Source of the DNA: Sphagnum compactum
Lineage: Eukaryota; Bryophyta; Sphagnopsida; Sphagnales
DNA length: 64,000 bases
Direction: 5' to 3'
Assembly (NCBI GenBank): GCA_965153455.1
Contig: OZ234503.1
Coordinates: 6,106,157 to 6,170,156, forward strand
The stretch's first letter is position 1. Every line of letters begins with the position of its first letter. Below the pieces are notes generated by a model. It saw nothing but the letters and a program-made list of their open reading frames with translations. It made no database searches and was not told the DNA's origin. The translations under genes and the position numbers were made by a program. Below, in pieces: positions 37,086 through 51,000 of the stretch.

Positions 37086-40000
37086 AGCCAGCCAAGAATA
37101 CAGAATATAGAAGGATCCACTGTGTGTGTGTGTGTGTTTTTTTTTCCCCACTTTCATATCTAGTATGTAACCAAATTTGGCTAAATCATTTTGTGAGTGA
37201 TCGCCACTTTAGTTACTCATCACAAAATCCTTAGAAGAAACCCTGGCGACCCTTCCCCCCCCCCCCAATCATAAGTAGCCAGTTTGAGCTAGATGCGAAG
37301 CAATGAAGTAATAATAAATGCTGCTTGTACGAATGCAATGGGCAAGAACCCTACCCATTCCGCAGTGCAAGCCTGGCAGACAACTTCTCTTCCCATTCGG
37401 TAACTTGATGGAGTTATTATTGTTCTTTTTCTAAATTACGCCAACTACTCATGACATGTTTGGATCACCAATTGTGAAGTGAAAAAAAGTAAGGCCCCTG
37501 CTTCCCCTGTGTCGGAATACCACCGAGGAACCGCCTCTGGCGCTGCTGCTGTCCTTGCGCTAGTCCCAAAATTTGACCTCATTTGGAAGGAAAAGCTTAT
37601 TTTTGGGACGACCTAAAATAATTCCTACTAGTGTATATATAGCCTGTGTGCCATTGACCCAAGTGTGAACACATCCAGGGCTCAACAGATCTTTCCCTCC
37701 AAACCCAATTTTTTTGTAATTTGTTTGAATTTCCAGCAGCAAAATTGAGCAACTTCACTTTGAAGTTATTAAACATTCATAAGTTTCATGTTTCTTTTTT
37801 TTTTGCTTTTTATGTTTGTGTGGGGCTTGAAGAATATCCTAAGAAGGTTGAGATTTGGGAAAGTGGGGCATAATCATTAAGGAGTGAACATGAGGAGCTT
37901 TGGGGAGGCAATATGTTGTTGAACAGCAAAAAGGAGGTGGCACAATGGCTGGCTATGGGGAGTGGATGAAGGGGACAAAGAGGAAGAATGGTGAAACAGA
38001 TGAGGAGGGGGAGGTTCTATAGGGGATTTAGGGAAGTGAACCTTTTTAGTAGGGTGGGAAGTGCATTTTTTAATATTGTTGTGGTTGTTGTTAAAACAAA
38101 CAAGTTCATAGGCAATGAGTGAAACACATGAATAAACTTGGAGGTTTAGACAAAAAGATGATTTAAAAAAAGAAAATTCAATAGAAATTATTAGCGATGT
38201 AAGCTATCTTGTATAATGAAACTATCCAATTTGTGATTTTAGGCAACTAATTATCCTTTGTAGCTATGTCATTTTACAATTAGTCACCATCCTTTTCAAC
38301 ACATTGTTTTTCTTGTAATTATGGTGTGATTAGTAAGCTTTTCATCATTCCATTTTTATCAGTTTTTGGGGGGTTTTTTCATCCAAGAAGATGCCTTTAC
38401 ATAAAATTAATTGTAAAATTAGTCGTAATTTGATTATTTCTATGTGATGTATCTATATTTCTGAAATATATTGGGGTGGTTTCAAATACATGAATCATCT
38501 ATTTATAGATTCATGTGTTTATGTTGTATTTAGGGCATGTTAAGTATACATTTAAAAAAATTCTAGGATGGCTAAGTAGGTTAAATAAGTAAATAGGTAT
38601 TTATAGTTATGTAGGGCTACCTGTTTACTAGATATTATATTTAATATGTAATAATTATTAATCATTAATAATTAAATAATTAGATGATAATGATACATAA
38701 TTAGGAATGATTAATTAATGAATTATTTCTTATTTACTAATATTTTATAACTCACTAATTAGTTTTTTAATTATTTATTTATATCCCTATTTAATTATAT
38801 AATTTATAAAATTGAAAAGATGAACAAAAGATATGGGATAAACTTTCTAGTTGCAACCTAATTTGCAACTAAATTGTTTTATTGCAAACTAATTTACAAT
38901 TAACAAATTTATTACATATGTTTTGTCTTACATTTTCATGTTAAAAATATTTATTGTTTGGGATGAACTAATCAAAGAAGTTTAATTCTAAAAATTAAAC
39001 CCAAAATAAAATAAAAATATTTATGTTCTTACGTTCTAGCTTACCTACCTCCTTAATATAAATAGGTCACCTACCTACCTACATATTTAGTCATATTGTA
39101 TTAATTATTTAGATATTGATTTAAATTTATTTTGATCAAGCATTGTAATTCTAATGTACTTGCAGTATTAAAAGTCCCTTGCACCAATGTGATTTTGCTT
39201 TCAAATCAAATAATTAAAATGCTAAAACACATTCATGTTGAATTTAATCTCATTTAGTATCATGTTGACTTGGATTTGCAATGAAATTTACATTGATTTA
39301 CCTAAATGAATGCATAATTTGGAACTCCAAACCAAATTCATTTTGAAAATTTCAAGTTATTAAATCGTCCATTGTACTGATGCATCCTTTTTCAATGAAG
39401 TTAGATACATCTTTTTGTACATGATTTTTTTGGATCATGACTTAAGGCATGTCAAAATGTGGGCTTATTTTGTGTAAGTGGACCAATACACGTGAAATTT
39501 TTAAAACAATTAATCCATTATGCTTATGAATTGAAAATGTCATTTCAACCAATGGATTTGAAGTTTTAAAAAATCCAACAACATGACTCCCTCAAGCATA
39601 GTTATAAAAACATTTCATTTTCAAATTTTAATTGAAAATATTGATTTTTTATGTACTCCTTTCAATGGACATTTTTTTTAATACTTTGATTTTGGCCAAA
39701 TTATCCCAAATTAATATGATGTTTCATAAACATGTTTTTTAAGTTTTTTCATACATTAAGATGTATTGCTTAGTGGAAATTATTAATTTTTATAATACTA
39801 ACTCCATGTGATGTGGTAAGTTATATTCAGAAATATTCGTTGATAAAAAAAGAGTACAATCAAAGTACAATGTGATTGTATCCAAATTCAAAATGTTTTA
39901 AAAAATAAAAATGTATGTTCATAATCATTATGATTTTATCATTTAATTTGTATTATATTCTTATATCATTGTGGTGTTGAATACTTTGTTAGTGATAGTA

Positions 40001-42929
40001 TGGGAAACTATAATTTGGGACAATACTTTGCTTCCCCCAATCATATTTTCACCCATCAAATGACAATGAATGAATCAGTTATATGTTTGTTGATAAAATA
40101 GGAATAGTTGTATGTTACATATGGATAGTCAATGGATGATTTAACGTATGTGTTAAATGGCAAAAATATTGCTGAACTATGGTGATCTTTTTTTTAAAAC
40201 AAACTATTTTAATATGTAATTCAATCATGGAGGAGTTTTAATTAAAAATTTAAATTATAATATTTTATTATGTTTATAAAATATTAATAACATGTGAGTA
40301 AAAATTATTAGTTTTGTAATTATATTATTGAAAGTGAAAGTATTTAAAAATGAAAAATCAGCATGTGTACAAACCATGTACTTTCATTTGATCAATAACA
40401 TGAATCTTAGGTTCATTAATCATTCATTTGTTGTTAGCACATCTCATGTTGTGAAATCATTATAATGAATTTTCCATGAACTTTATTATAAAATGACCAA
40501 AATGTTTAATGATTTGCACCCATATTTGTTTGTAGTTGTGTTGAACAACATGGTCAAGTTTTTAAAGATCAATGTATCATCAATCAATTTATAGAAAAAA
40601 AATACAAATAAAAATGTAATTGTATGGGGTAGGGATGGTGTATTTTATAGTAAGATCCTTAAATTAGGAATTTTACTGGAATGCTTTAACTACTAATGGG
40701 AATTTTACAAATATTTTAGTAGCAAACAAATAAATTTGGTTCATATAGCAAATAAGAAGTCTATTTTGCCTTCTTTTTCTTACTTTCATAACTTTAAAAA
40801 AAATTGTTATCAAATTTTTTAAAAGATTTAATTCCCATTGTGTTCCATGTGTGTCACACATATCCCCATTGATGTTTACAATGTTTTTTTCATTTACAAA
40901 ACTTGCTGGAAGTTGGAGGAAAAAAAAATTATTTTTTCTCTTAGTCTTCATTTATTTTGTTATTCAAAGGAAAAATATACATGGCCACTCAGTTTTTATT
41001 GTTCAATTTTTAAAATTAATTAATGTTAAAAATAATATCAACTAGCCAATATTCACCCATAAAACACCATATATCAGATGTTAATTTTAGAGTTTTGTTT
41101 GTTTTAGTTGGTATTTCATGGAAATACAAAAGAACAACACATATCAGTGGGTAGTTGCATGATGTTAATTTCAATGTGTGTGTGTTTGGTTTTGTGGGGG
41201 ATTGACATCAAGTTTTATGAGAGAATATTATATGGGGGAATGTCTTTGCATCATATAAAAATACTTTGGATTATTATTTTACATTCTTCGCCATTTGCAA
41301 ATGTTTAAGAATTATAATTTGTTAAATTTATTTATTTAGGTTTTAATAATACATATGCTAACATTTTATAACCTTGAATTAATCCATAGTTCTTTCCCGC
41401 CATTTATGGGGTTGATTTAAACAAGAAAAGAATTAGTACCAAAATGGTAGACTTGAAATTTATAATACATCTAATGAAAGTAAAAAATGAAAAATAAAAT
41501 AAAATATTGAAAGGTTTTAAATGTTTGGTCTTCAGCTTGGTGTTTGAAACTTTGTATAATTCCTTTTAAGAGTTTAAATGGTAATAAAAGGTTCAGGGGT
41601 TTGAGTGTGAAACACAATGCACATGATGAAAACCCATGGGAGAGCAAGGGTAATGATATCTTAATTTAATGTTATTAGACAATTATTTAATCTTTAGGTT
41701 ATGAAAAAGGTCTTGTAAAGTCAAATTAAAGTCAAAGATATTTGAAATTAACTAAAATCAAATAAAACAATAGTAATTGGTTTAGGTGGTTTATGGATGT
41801 ATTTCCTTCTTCATTACAATGTTTGTCATGCCTAACTTGAATTTTCATTTTGCATTATTAATTTTTGCTACGACGTTCCAAGTGTGTGCATTTCCAAGTG
41901 CATTTGTTTTATTACATCACTTGTTTGTTATCTTTCATTTTCATTAAACATCACATTGTGAAGCCTTTGCTTTTGTTTTACATTGTTATTTTAAAAACTT
42001 TTCCAAGTGTGTGCTCTTACATTGTCATATTTTGTTGCATGTCTTTGCATGCATTTGCCTTGCCACTTCATTTGTTTTTCCATTTTATTTTTAGGGTGTT
42101 GTTATGTTAATAAGAGCCAAAAGTAGTTGTAACCACTGTTTTTTTTTTTTTTTCACCAAATAAAAAAAACTTGAAAATAAATAATTTTTTTTGCACATTA
42201 TCAAATTTAGTATCTTATTTTATAAATGTCCAAAATATATAATTATTTCATTAACATTTGGACCTTCAAAAGCAATGTTAAAAGACTTGTAACCATTATT
42301 TTTAAGTAGTAAAAGGATTTGTAAATTGACTTGAAAAACTTTGAAAATAACATATTTTTAGCAAATTTTAACACAAACCTTTAACAAAACAATACAAAGA
42401 AATTTAAAAAGATTTTTAAAGACTTTTTTGAAATTTTTTCCAAAAATGTTCCAAGAATATTCCCTAAAAATAGTCACCTAAAGGGTCGCTAGTGGCTCCT
42501 ATTAGCCCATTTGCACCCTTTAGTCTACTTTAAAGGAAGGTTGAATGGTAGTTGTAATGGATGAAATTAAAACTATAGGGTTAGTCATGTTGAATGCTTG
42601 ACATTCTAATTTGCAATTGAAAAAGTTGAGTTCAAACGCCTTACAACTCAAAAAATCATTTTTAATTTCATCGTAATAAGTTATAGTTGTTTTGTTTTTC
42701 AAATTGTTTATTACTATAGTGAAGAAAGATAGAATGATATTTTGAGTGGAACATGTAGATTGTGGATGTAAACTATAACCCAATTACAAAATATAGTTTA
42801 TGTGGTGGGGATTTGACTATTGTTCTTTTGGTAGTTGTTAGAACTTAACAATGATGTGTATTGTAATGTGAAATGAAAACTTGACTTTGATGACATAAAA
42901 TCAATTTCCCAACAAAAAACCTCTTATGT

Positions 42930-43080
42930 GCAATTTACAATGCAATCAAGTTTTTTAGTGCAAACAACTTTTTTATGATAAATGATTTTTCAATGCAAGC
43001 AACTTTTCAATGTAAGCAATTTTTAATGAAAATATTATTTTTAATGCAATCAGTTTAAATTCAAATAATTTTCAATATTT
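42930..43080. repeat. Short-unit degenerate tandem repeat (about 20-24 bp unit)
   Basis: Successive variants of aatgcaakcaactttttt are visible: atgcaatcaagttttttag, tgcaaacaacttttttatg, atgcaagcaacttttca, atgtaagcaatttttaatg and atgcaatcagttt. No coding role is apparent. Confidence 0.65.
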
Positions 43081-43849
43081 GCATGGTTGTAATTATTTAT
43101 GTGTGCATACTCATGTAACCATGTGTGTACATATTTATGTGTCTTGTAATAGTTTATGTGAGTGATTCTACATGTGTGTGTGTATAAATAAAAAGTGATT
43201 ATATGTGTTTATATGTGACTTTTTAAGTGTGTGTATATAAGTATGTTGTGTGCCATCTTGTGCCTATTTGTGAAAAATAAGTGATCATTTTGTGTAATCT
43301 TATGAGATACATATCATGCATTGAAATAGAGGTGATTACACAAGTAGGCACAAATGTGTGTGAGTAAATTTTGTTATTGTTTTGAGAAGTTAAATGCATT
43401 TGTTAATAAGTTTAAATGATATTTTTAAGATTAAAAAAATGAAACTCACAACTTAATTAATTAGTGTGAAAGGTCATGAGATTACATGTTTTGATAGGAA
43501 TGTTTCAATAGTGTGGTAGGGAAATTGTTTTTTGGTGTGAAAAGTTTATAATAAACATTTCAAAAGAACTTGTGTTCTTGGAATTTTCCAAGGTGAATCA
43601 TAAGAATGTTGAATTATAACATTATCAAACAATGCCAGGATTTTGGGGTATTACAAGATATTTGTAAATATTATATGTCATAAAATTTTAATTTATGTGA
43701 AATCCTATTAAAAAATGTAAAATGCTTTTTCATCATTAAAAATTGAAGTTAAATATATTCAAATATTTAAGAAAAACAGCATTGCGTGACTACCCAAGGC
43801 ATTTTTCAAATTTATTTTTTAGTTATTTTTTCTTTTGGTGAGGCCTTAG

Positions 43850-44480
43850 AAAAAACATTAAGCAATTACAAATTGTATTTCTTCCCACATTGAGTAAAAA
43901 TTCCATTGTGCAATTGTTTGAATTTTTTTCAATTTGTTTTGTAGGCCTTCAAGAAAAAACCATTAGGTAGGCACTTGATGCATATTTTCCCACATCAGGG
44001 AATAAGATTATCAGATGATCACTTATGTTTTCCAAATTTGTTTGGTTAATATTATTAATACTGGCCTTTGAGAAAAAAACATTGGGTAGACACCCAATGC
44101 ATTTCCCACACATTTATGAAGAAGACCATTTGGCAATTACTTAATGTTTATTTTATTTTATTTTATAAATTTTGTTATATGTGTATTTGTTTTTTTTTCT
44201 TATGGGACATTCAAGGAAAAACATTAAATGATCATTTGATGCATATCCTCCCACATTTGGGAAAAAGACTATCATCTAGTTGCCCAATATTTGTATGAAT
44301 TTTATTCTTATTTTTTATTAAGAGCAATGAAGAAGAAATATTAGACTGTCACTTGATGAATTTCTTCCCATATTTAAGAAGAAGACCATGGGGTAACCAC
44401 TTAATGGTTTTTTTTGGAAATCAAGGAAAAGCATGAAGCAACTACTTGTTGTTTTTCCTTTTACATTTGGGAAGAAGACC
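43850..44480. repeat. Degenerate tandem array, about six units of 93-142 bp
   Basis: Unit starts are near 43,852, 43,945, 44,066, 44,208, 44,325 and 44,422, each with a variant of aagaaaaaacattaggtagrcacttgatgcat. Each continues to a ttcccacatttgggaagaagaccat block and most then have a ggcaattacttaatgtt block and a T-rich spacer. The opening aacattaagcaattac and the later gcaattacttaatgtt are approximately inverted, so units could fold. Units drift and carry stops in every frame, so this is not a protein repeat. Confidence 0.75.
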
Positions 44481-46068
44481 ACCCATGATGAACAATTACA
44501 TCACAAATTTGGAACATAAAAACTACTTTTCATAAAACCAACCAATTTTTAATTGGTTTAACCTCATTCCATAAAAGAAAAATAAGTCAAGGCTCCATTG
44601 GTGGGAGGAGGTATCATGTTGGATTGTTTATTATGATAACCATAAGATGACAACAATTGGGAGGAGGAAAATGAATCACAAATGTGAATGCCAAGACTAT
44701 GCACATTTGTTCAACTTCTTGTTCACATGTCATGGTTTTAGAAAACAATTTATCACATAGGTAAGCACTTCCTATGCAATTACCTCACAAAAGGTAACAA
44801 TTATTGAATGGGTGTTAAGGATGGAAGAATGACCATTATACCCTCCATAGTAGGATGAACTCCTCAAAATAAATTCAACAATGTTGTATGTTATGGTTTG
44901 TGAAGTTTATTATACCTTGTGAATCTTTTTTAGTGCATCAAATTAAGCTTGTAAATGAGCATTTGAATATGCTTATATATGCAAAACACAATTGATATAA
45001 AAGAAAATGGATGATGCATCTTTAACCCACCCACAAATGTTAAGTTTCTTAAATCTTATTTCATTTTACATCAATATGAAGAAGTACATGTTTCTTCAAT
45101 TGTTGTTATTCTAAGCAACAACAGATCACTCACACATAACAACTTTGACCATGATTGCAAAGGTGGGTATCCTTGTCCCATAAAATAAGATCCACATGTT
45201 TGCAAGCATTTGATGAAATCAATGAAAATTGTGTTCTAGAAAAAAAAAATTGACCTTGAAGATGACTCATACAAAAACACATAAATTTGAAAGCCACAAA
45301 CAATGGACTTTCTTTATGAATACTCTTCAAAATTTCAATTTTATATATGTTCCAATTTTTTAATAGTGAATATAAAAATGCTTCAAATCATGTCTTTTTA
45401 ATGTTTAACCTCCCATTTGATTATACATGGACAAGATAAGGTAAAGATGTAAGTCGAAAGACATAACTCACCTTTCCAAAACCATTGTGGCAACATATTG
45501 TTTAAACAAAAGCACCCTTAACTACAATCGTCTTTCAAAACCATGGTCCCCTAGATGTTTGCATTGCAAGATTGCAACATCATTCAATCCTCTTTTTTCA
45601 AGAAGGAGGAAACCTCCAAAGACGAGTGCCTATTAAGATAAACACATCAACTTAATCCTTGATAGGATTTGTGTTTTGAATTCATAATGTACAATAAACA
45701 TTGTATTTTTCAAGATCATTTGTGATTTTGAACCTCTAAACTTCATCAAATTAAAAGTTTGAAATAAGAGATATTATCTCCATGTGATTTATTTTATGCA
45801 TCATAGGCTTTTTTATATGAAACAAGACAAATATTAATAATAACACATGATGATACATGTTTATTGTGTAGTTGTAATATAATGTGAAACTTGCATTCCA
45901 AATATGATCATTTAGGCACATTATAAACAATAATAAACCTTTACACTAAGAATATATTCAATAGATCTAGTTTATTTTGCCAATTTTTCTTGGAATTGTT
46001 TGCATAAATAAAGGAAGACAAAGAAAAAAAAATTAAAAAAAAACTACATACACACTAGCCAAATGCAT

Positions 46069-46300
46069 GATGTAGGTGGTCTAGTGGCAAGGGGTGTGGT
46101 GAGGACTAAACATTCACACCTAGATAGTGTGAATTTCACATAGCAAAATTCCCTTAAACATTGCATCATAACGGGTGAGGAATGTGCCCATTCAAAGGTA
46201 GGTGTTTTTGGACGCTCACAAGGTCTTTCCAAGTTAGTTGCATGCCATGAGGGGGCCAATGCTAGTAGGAGACTTGGATGGGCCATGGCCTCACAAACAT
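46069..46300 (+). repeat. Possible tRNA-derived SINE
   Basis: Ggtggtctagtggcaagggg at about 46,076 matches the internal pol III box A consensus TRGYNNARNNGG, and a weaker box B-like gtgtgaatttc follows about 45 bp later, near-normal spacing. The body lacks a cloverleaf, so it is not a tRNA gene. No oligo-A/T tail or target duplication was confirmed. Confidence 0.35.
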
Positions 46301-47699
46301 CTAGTATTTCTCAACAATTACATTACATCTTCTAGTAAGATTTCATGTAAATAATTTAAGGCCAAGCCACTTGTTCATTTTATACTCCATTCATTACAAA
46401 ACGTTTATAGACTACTGACTCACACCTTACCTTGTTCTTCTTATACCTAGTTAGGATATGCCTCAAATATATTATTTAAATTTATTTAAAATAAAATATT
46501 TATTAATATTATTTATTAAATAAAATATTAAAAAAAAAAAAAAACCTCTTTCTTTTATCCAATTTGATCTCTTTTGAAGCCTTAAAATAACTTCCAGGTT
46601 ACCAATGTTACCAATACACGTACATGGTCACACACATAAGATGCATCATCCTCACCCACCCACCAACCTATGATGAATCCTGGTCCCATGGATGGATGAA
46701 CCTCCACTACATGACGAAAAGTAAGTAGGGCAAAACAGAGTTTTCTATTCATTAAGAAAAAAAGGAAAAAATCCCAAGTTTTGCACATCACTTGGTACTC
46801 TTCTACCAATCACTACTTGGCAGAACCTAATTGGGCTTTGATTTCTTCTTTCTAACACTTACTTAAAATTTTATTTCATAAGAGAAAGAAAACAGAAAAA
46901 AAAAAACCCTATAACAGTCAAGAATGGCAAAACCTATTTTAGAAAATAAAAAATAAAAATCCCACTTCTGCACATCACTTGCTCTTTTACTAAGCTACTT
47001 GCAGACCTAACTGGGTTTTGGTTTCTTCTCTCTAACTCTTAAAAAATTTTGATTTCATAAAAGAACCCTAAAACAAGGGGTGTGTCAGTCAGTCACACTG
47101 TGGCATTGCCAGTTACATTAAAAAGGATCTTAAGGCAACAGAATAATTATGGAAACTCAAATATATATCACCATGCAAAAATATATAATCTTCAAAAACA
47201 GGAAAAAATCCTCCAAAAGAAACCAAAATCCTTTTTAAGATAGATATTAGAACTCTAGAACTAATCTCAAGTTTCAACACAAGCCAAAATATCATCTTTC
47301 CAAAATCCTCATATAAGAAAAAAACAAGACCTATTATTATTACCTAAGGGCCAAAATCCCTTAAGCTACTTTACTCTCTAATGAATCTAAACACAATAGA
47401 TTTAATTTAATTAATTAATTAATTTCAATAGATATCCTTGCCTTGGTAGGCAAAGCCAACAACAAACAGTCAAGACAAATAAATAAATAAATAAATAAAT
47501 ACAAAATAAAAATAAATAAATAAATATAGTCTGGGATCTCACTAGGTACTGTTCGTCATGTTGTGCATTTGAGTAGGTACTTTCATTCAGGATAAAGTTA
47601 ATTTGGGCAATGATAACTAAAAGGGACCACTCAGGCTGGACAGAGGAGGGGATGTAATAAACTATAAAACTGTAAACCGGCGATTTCATCCAGCTAACG

Positions 47700-48073
47700 C
47701 CAGGCTCCTTGTGGTTTGCCGAGTGCCGGATGGGCTACGAACGCCGGTAAGCATGCACGTCGGTGTGTTAGTAGGGTTAGTAGTTTGTACCTAAAGAGCT
47801 TTTTCTTGAGTGCGTTTTTACTTCGTTGCAATATCAAGTTTGCTGCGTCTTTCTCGCTTCCTCTTGCCGTCAGTAGGGTTGAAGGTTGTGCCTGTGTGTG
47901 TGCGTGTCTCTCTCTTCCCCTGTGTTTTCGAATACGGAAGGTATAAAATCATCCCGGAGGAGGACATCAGAAGAAGACGTAGGTGGCTTTTGGGCTGGAT
48001 TCTGTGGGTGAGGTGAAGGGAGCGGAGACGGGGGTGGGGTGTGTGTTCGTGTTTGTGAGTGAGAGTTAGGAAT
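47700..48073 (+). promoter_or_regulatory. Probable promoter/5' UTR of the MLN51-like gene
   Basis: Base composition changes from AT-rich to GC-richer at about 47,690, and the sequence becomes G/T- and purine-rich up to the ATG at 48,074. Short upstream open frames are present; no TATA box was assigned. An upstream in-frame GTG at 48,059 is not a likely start. Confidence 0.4.
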
Positions 48074-51000
48074 ATGGCGACGGTGGTAGTGTCGCAGACG
48101 CAGCATCAGGTAGGCGTAGAAGAGGCAGAGTATGAGAGTGATAGTGATGGTGCCTCGGCATTGGCTTTGCGGCGACGTGCAGCGAGTGATGATGATGAGC
48201 GGGGGGCCGTAATGGATGCGGCGTCTTCAGCCGATGATGATACCTCACGTCCACGGTTTTCGGATGACGAGGGGGAGGGGCCGGGGGAGGGTACGCCTCC
48301 TCTAGATGAAGATGACGAAGAGGAAGAAGAGGAGGAGGAGGAAGAGGAGGAGAACGATGACGGGGAAGCTTTTCTGAGAAGGCGAAGGAAAGGCAGTGAT
48401 GAAGAGGATGATGGGGAGGGTGAAGGCGATGGCTTACAGCAAGTCGAGGGTAGCGATGAATCAGGTCTTTTGAGGAAAAGCGGGGAGCAGCCAGAGGGTG
48501 CTGAAGAAAGCTTAGCGCCAGCCACAACGGATGGGAAAGAGACAAATGATGAGGAAAAGAAAGAAGCAGAACCCTTTGTAGTACCGACAGCAGGAGCCTT
48601 TTACATGCACGATGATCGCTTCCGCGAAAATGGTGGAGCACGTCCCAGGTCTTTTGCCATCTCTTTCTGTTTCCTGTTTAAGCGCTTGCGCCCACTTTAT
48701 CGTGGAGAACTATTGTTTCTCAATTTTAAGCTGTTTCCTCATTACACATAGGTGATCTAATCCCCTTCTTAGTCTCTGTGGACACCTCCCCAGGTACTTT
48801 TAGCCATTGCCATTCGTTGTACATGGTTGAGGAGAATATATCCATATGGGTTGTTCTCAGATGTGGATAGGGATATGAATGGAACCCCTTTATTCCTGCA
48901 GCTGGGAGAGGATGTTGAATCAGAAGGCTCTAATCTGTTTTAGTTTTCCTTTGTTTATTCTTCAACTAAGATGCAAGGCAGGTATTTGAAGGAATTTACT
49001 TGATTTCAATTACCAGGAGGTTCTACTTGTAGTTTGGACGTTACAGTTATGAGATGAGTTCAAAGAAGAGAATCAGTGCCTGATCTTGTATTTCTCGTGC
49101 TTGTGGGCAAATCTAAATGGCTTTTGAGGTCGACAAGGGTATTGTAATACCCTGGGTGGACTTTTATCTGGGTTGCCATTTACTTTTTTAAAGCAGAAGA
49201 TGAACAAGGTTGACATTATCTGGTCCTGGAATGCAGACGCAGTATGGGAGGGAGGAAGCTATGGGAATCGAAGGATGAGAAGCTTTGGGTCCATGACTTG
49301 TTTGATGAACTTATCACACGAGATGAGAGTTTCTCTGCAGAGGTAGGGTTTGCACTAAAGCTCTGATGTAAGAGCTATCACATGCAGAAAGATTCCTACT
49401 TCAAATTGTTGAGTATTATGAAAAGTCAATTTTATTTGCAAGTTTATGAGCAACAACATGCTCCCTTCATAACAGGGAATCTTCCTAATTGAGTTGATCC
49501 TATCAATTGCTGAAACAGTGTGGATGGGTTGGGTTTGTGACTTCAGAGGGGTGGAAGAGGTCGAACCCGGGGGCGAGAGCGAGGCAGAGATCGGGGCAGA
49601 GGCTGGGTGGGAAAATTAGCCAGTGACTTGGAGGAGTTAGCCATAAATCGGGCTCGGCGTGGTCGAGGGAGAGGGCATGGCTCAAGAGCTGAAGTAGCAG
49701 ATTCCACAAGAACTGAACAGGCAACTCCTGTATCCAACTCTTAGTAAGTATCCATCTGATGTCATGGTCAAAACTCTTTCCCTTCTCTGTTGGGTTTTTT
49801 GATTTTGGAAATGTTAGGTTTGGCCAGATTCAGAATGTGCCCACACTTTCTGCAAACAGAGTGGTGAGTTTCTTTCTGAATTATTCTTTGATGTTCTATA
49901 AAGTCCTACGTTGGTCTGTCGAGCCTGAACTATGTCTGCACACAGACAGGACTGGACAGGTGAGGGTGGTCGTTAGTTTATACTGGCAGCCCACCAGATT
50001 TGGCAGGAAATTAGAAAGAACAACTGTATGTTGTGTTGCCATACAGACATGCAATGTTGTTTACAGTAATCCTTTGGTATGACTGTCTTTTGCAACCTGA
50101 ATAGCACTAGGAGAATTCCGCACAAATCAGGGCATTTTTATGTTTTGCTGATCTCCTTGCAAGAAGGAAAAATACATTAGATGTTCCTGTCATTAGACGT
50201 TTTTTGAACTGTCCTGCACATATTCAGGAAGCAGCTGAGCTATGTTACCCAGCATTTACAGCTATATATTGAATGTTGGAGTACACAAAAGTAATATTTT
50301 GCTGTGTGTGGATGCCTGGCCTGCAACTGAGATGCTTCTTGGACATAAAGGTGGTTGCTACTGGTCTCAATAGAGATAGAGTCATATGGTGAAAGCTGGA
50401 GCTTGAAGTAGGACTTAAGAATAGTTGCTAAACATGGCTTTGCATGTCAAACTAGGAGGTAGTCATTGGGTTCTATCTGTTCTACAGTGATTTCATTTGA
50501 CATCACTGTGGGTGCTGCACTGCTCCTGGTCTGTGATTATGTGTTTCTACAGTCTGCATCTGGCATGATTCCTTCATCTTTGTTGGTGTGCTCGTGCTCT
50601 AATCCTGATGAAGGATGTGTGGTGCATGGAACACATGGATTATGGTCTAACCCTGTGGTTATGTGCAGTTCAAGTAAAGGTGTGCAAGACTCTCCTGGAA
50701 GCAGCAGTATTGAGGCACATAGCAAGCAGAATGAGGTTCCACCTCCTAAAAAGGTTTCCACTGGTTCACTGAGTTCAGCTTCACCTCCATTCTTTCCCTC
50801 TGGAACTTTGCAGCAAAAGTTTCCAGAAGGATCAGACAACAAGCATGCCAATTTGAGCCAAAACAGCAAAGGTAGGGAAAGAGATGCAGCCAGTGGGGCA
50901 AGGGATTTCACTCCACAGGGCACAACCCCTGTAACTAGTGTCTCTGTTGCAAAACCAGCTGCAAGCACGGGAAGAGGAGTCCGTGTCAGTGGGGCAGAAG

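Larger units (their letters stand above)
36600..47700. other. AT-rich gene desert with several degenerate tandem repeats
   Basis: About 11 kb with no supportable gene. Local structures are listed separately: a two-copy repeat at 36.78-37.08 kb, short-unit repeats at 42.93-43.08 kb, a six-copy array at 43.85-44.48 kb, and a possible SINE at 46.07 kb. Also present are a C13 run near 37,254, a TG run near 37,121, and AATA/AATT microsatellites near 47,410-47,525. Frames are short and AT-driven. Confidence 0.5.

Noticed and set aside
47870-48641. Long minus-strand frames (up to 191 codons) opposite the MLN51-like first exon
   Set aside because: They are antisense shadows of the Glu/Asp-rich coding exon, which gives Ser/Leu/Pro-rich antisense frames; the sense strand has the Btz domain.
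50466-50668. Upstream extension of the 317-codon frame as part of exon 4
   Set aside because: Joining exon 3 to any acceptor before 50,668 breaks phase or creates a stop; the acceptor at 50,668 restores phase, so the upstream part is intron.
50537-50968. Minus-strand 143-codon frame
   Set aside because: It overlaps exon 4 of the MLN51-like gene antisense, with no start context or family.
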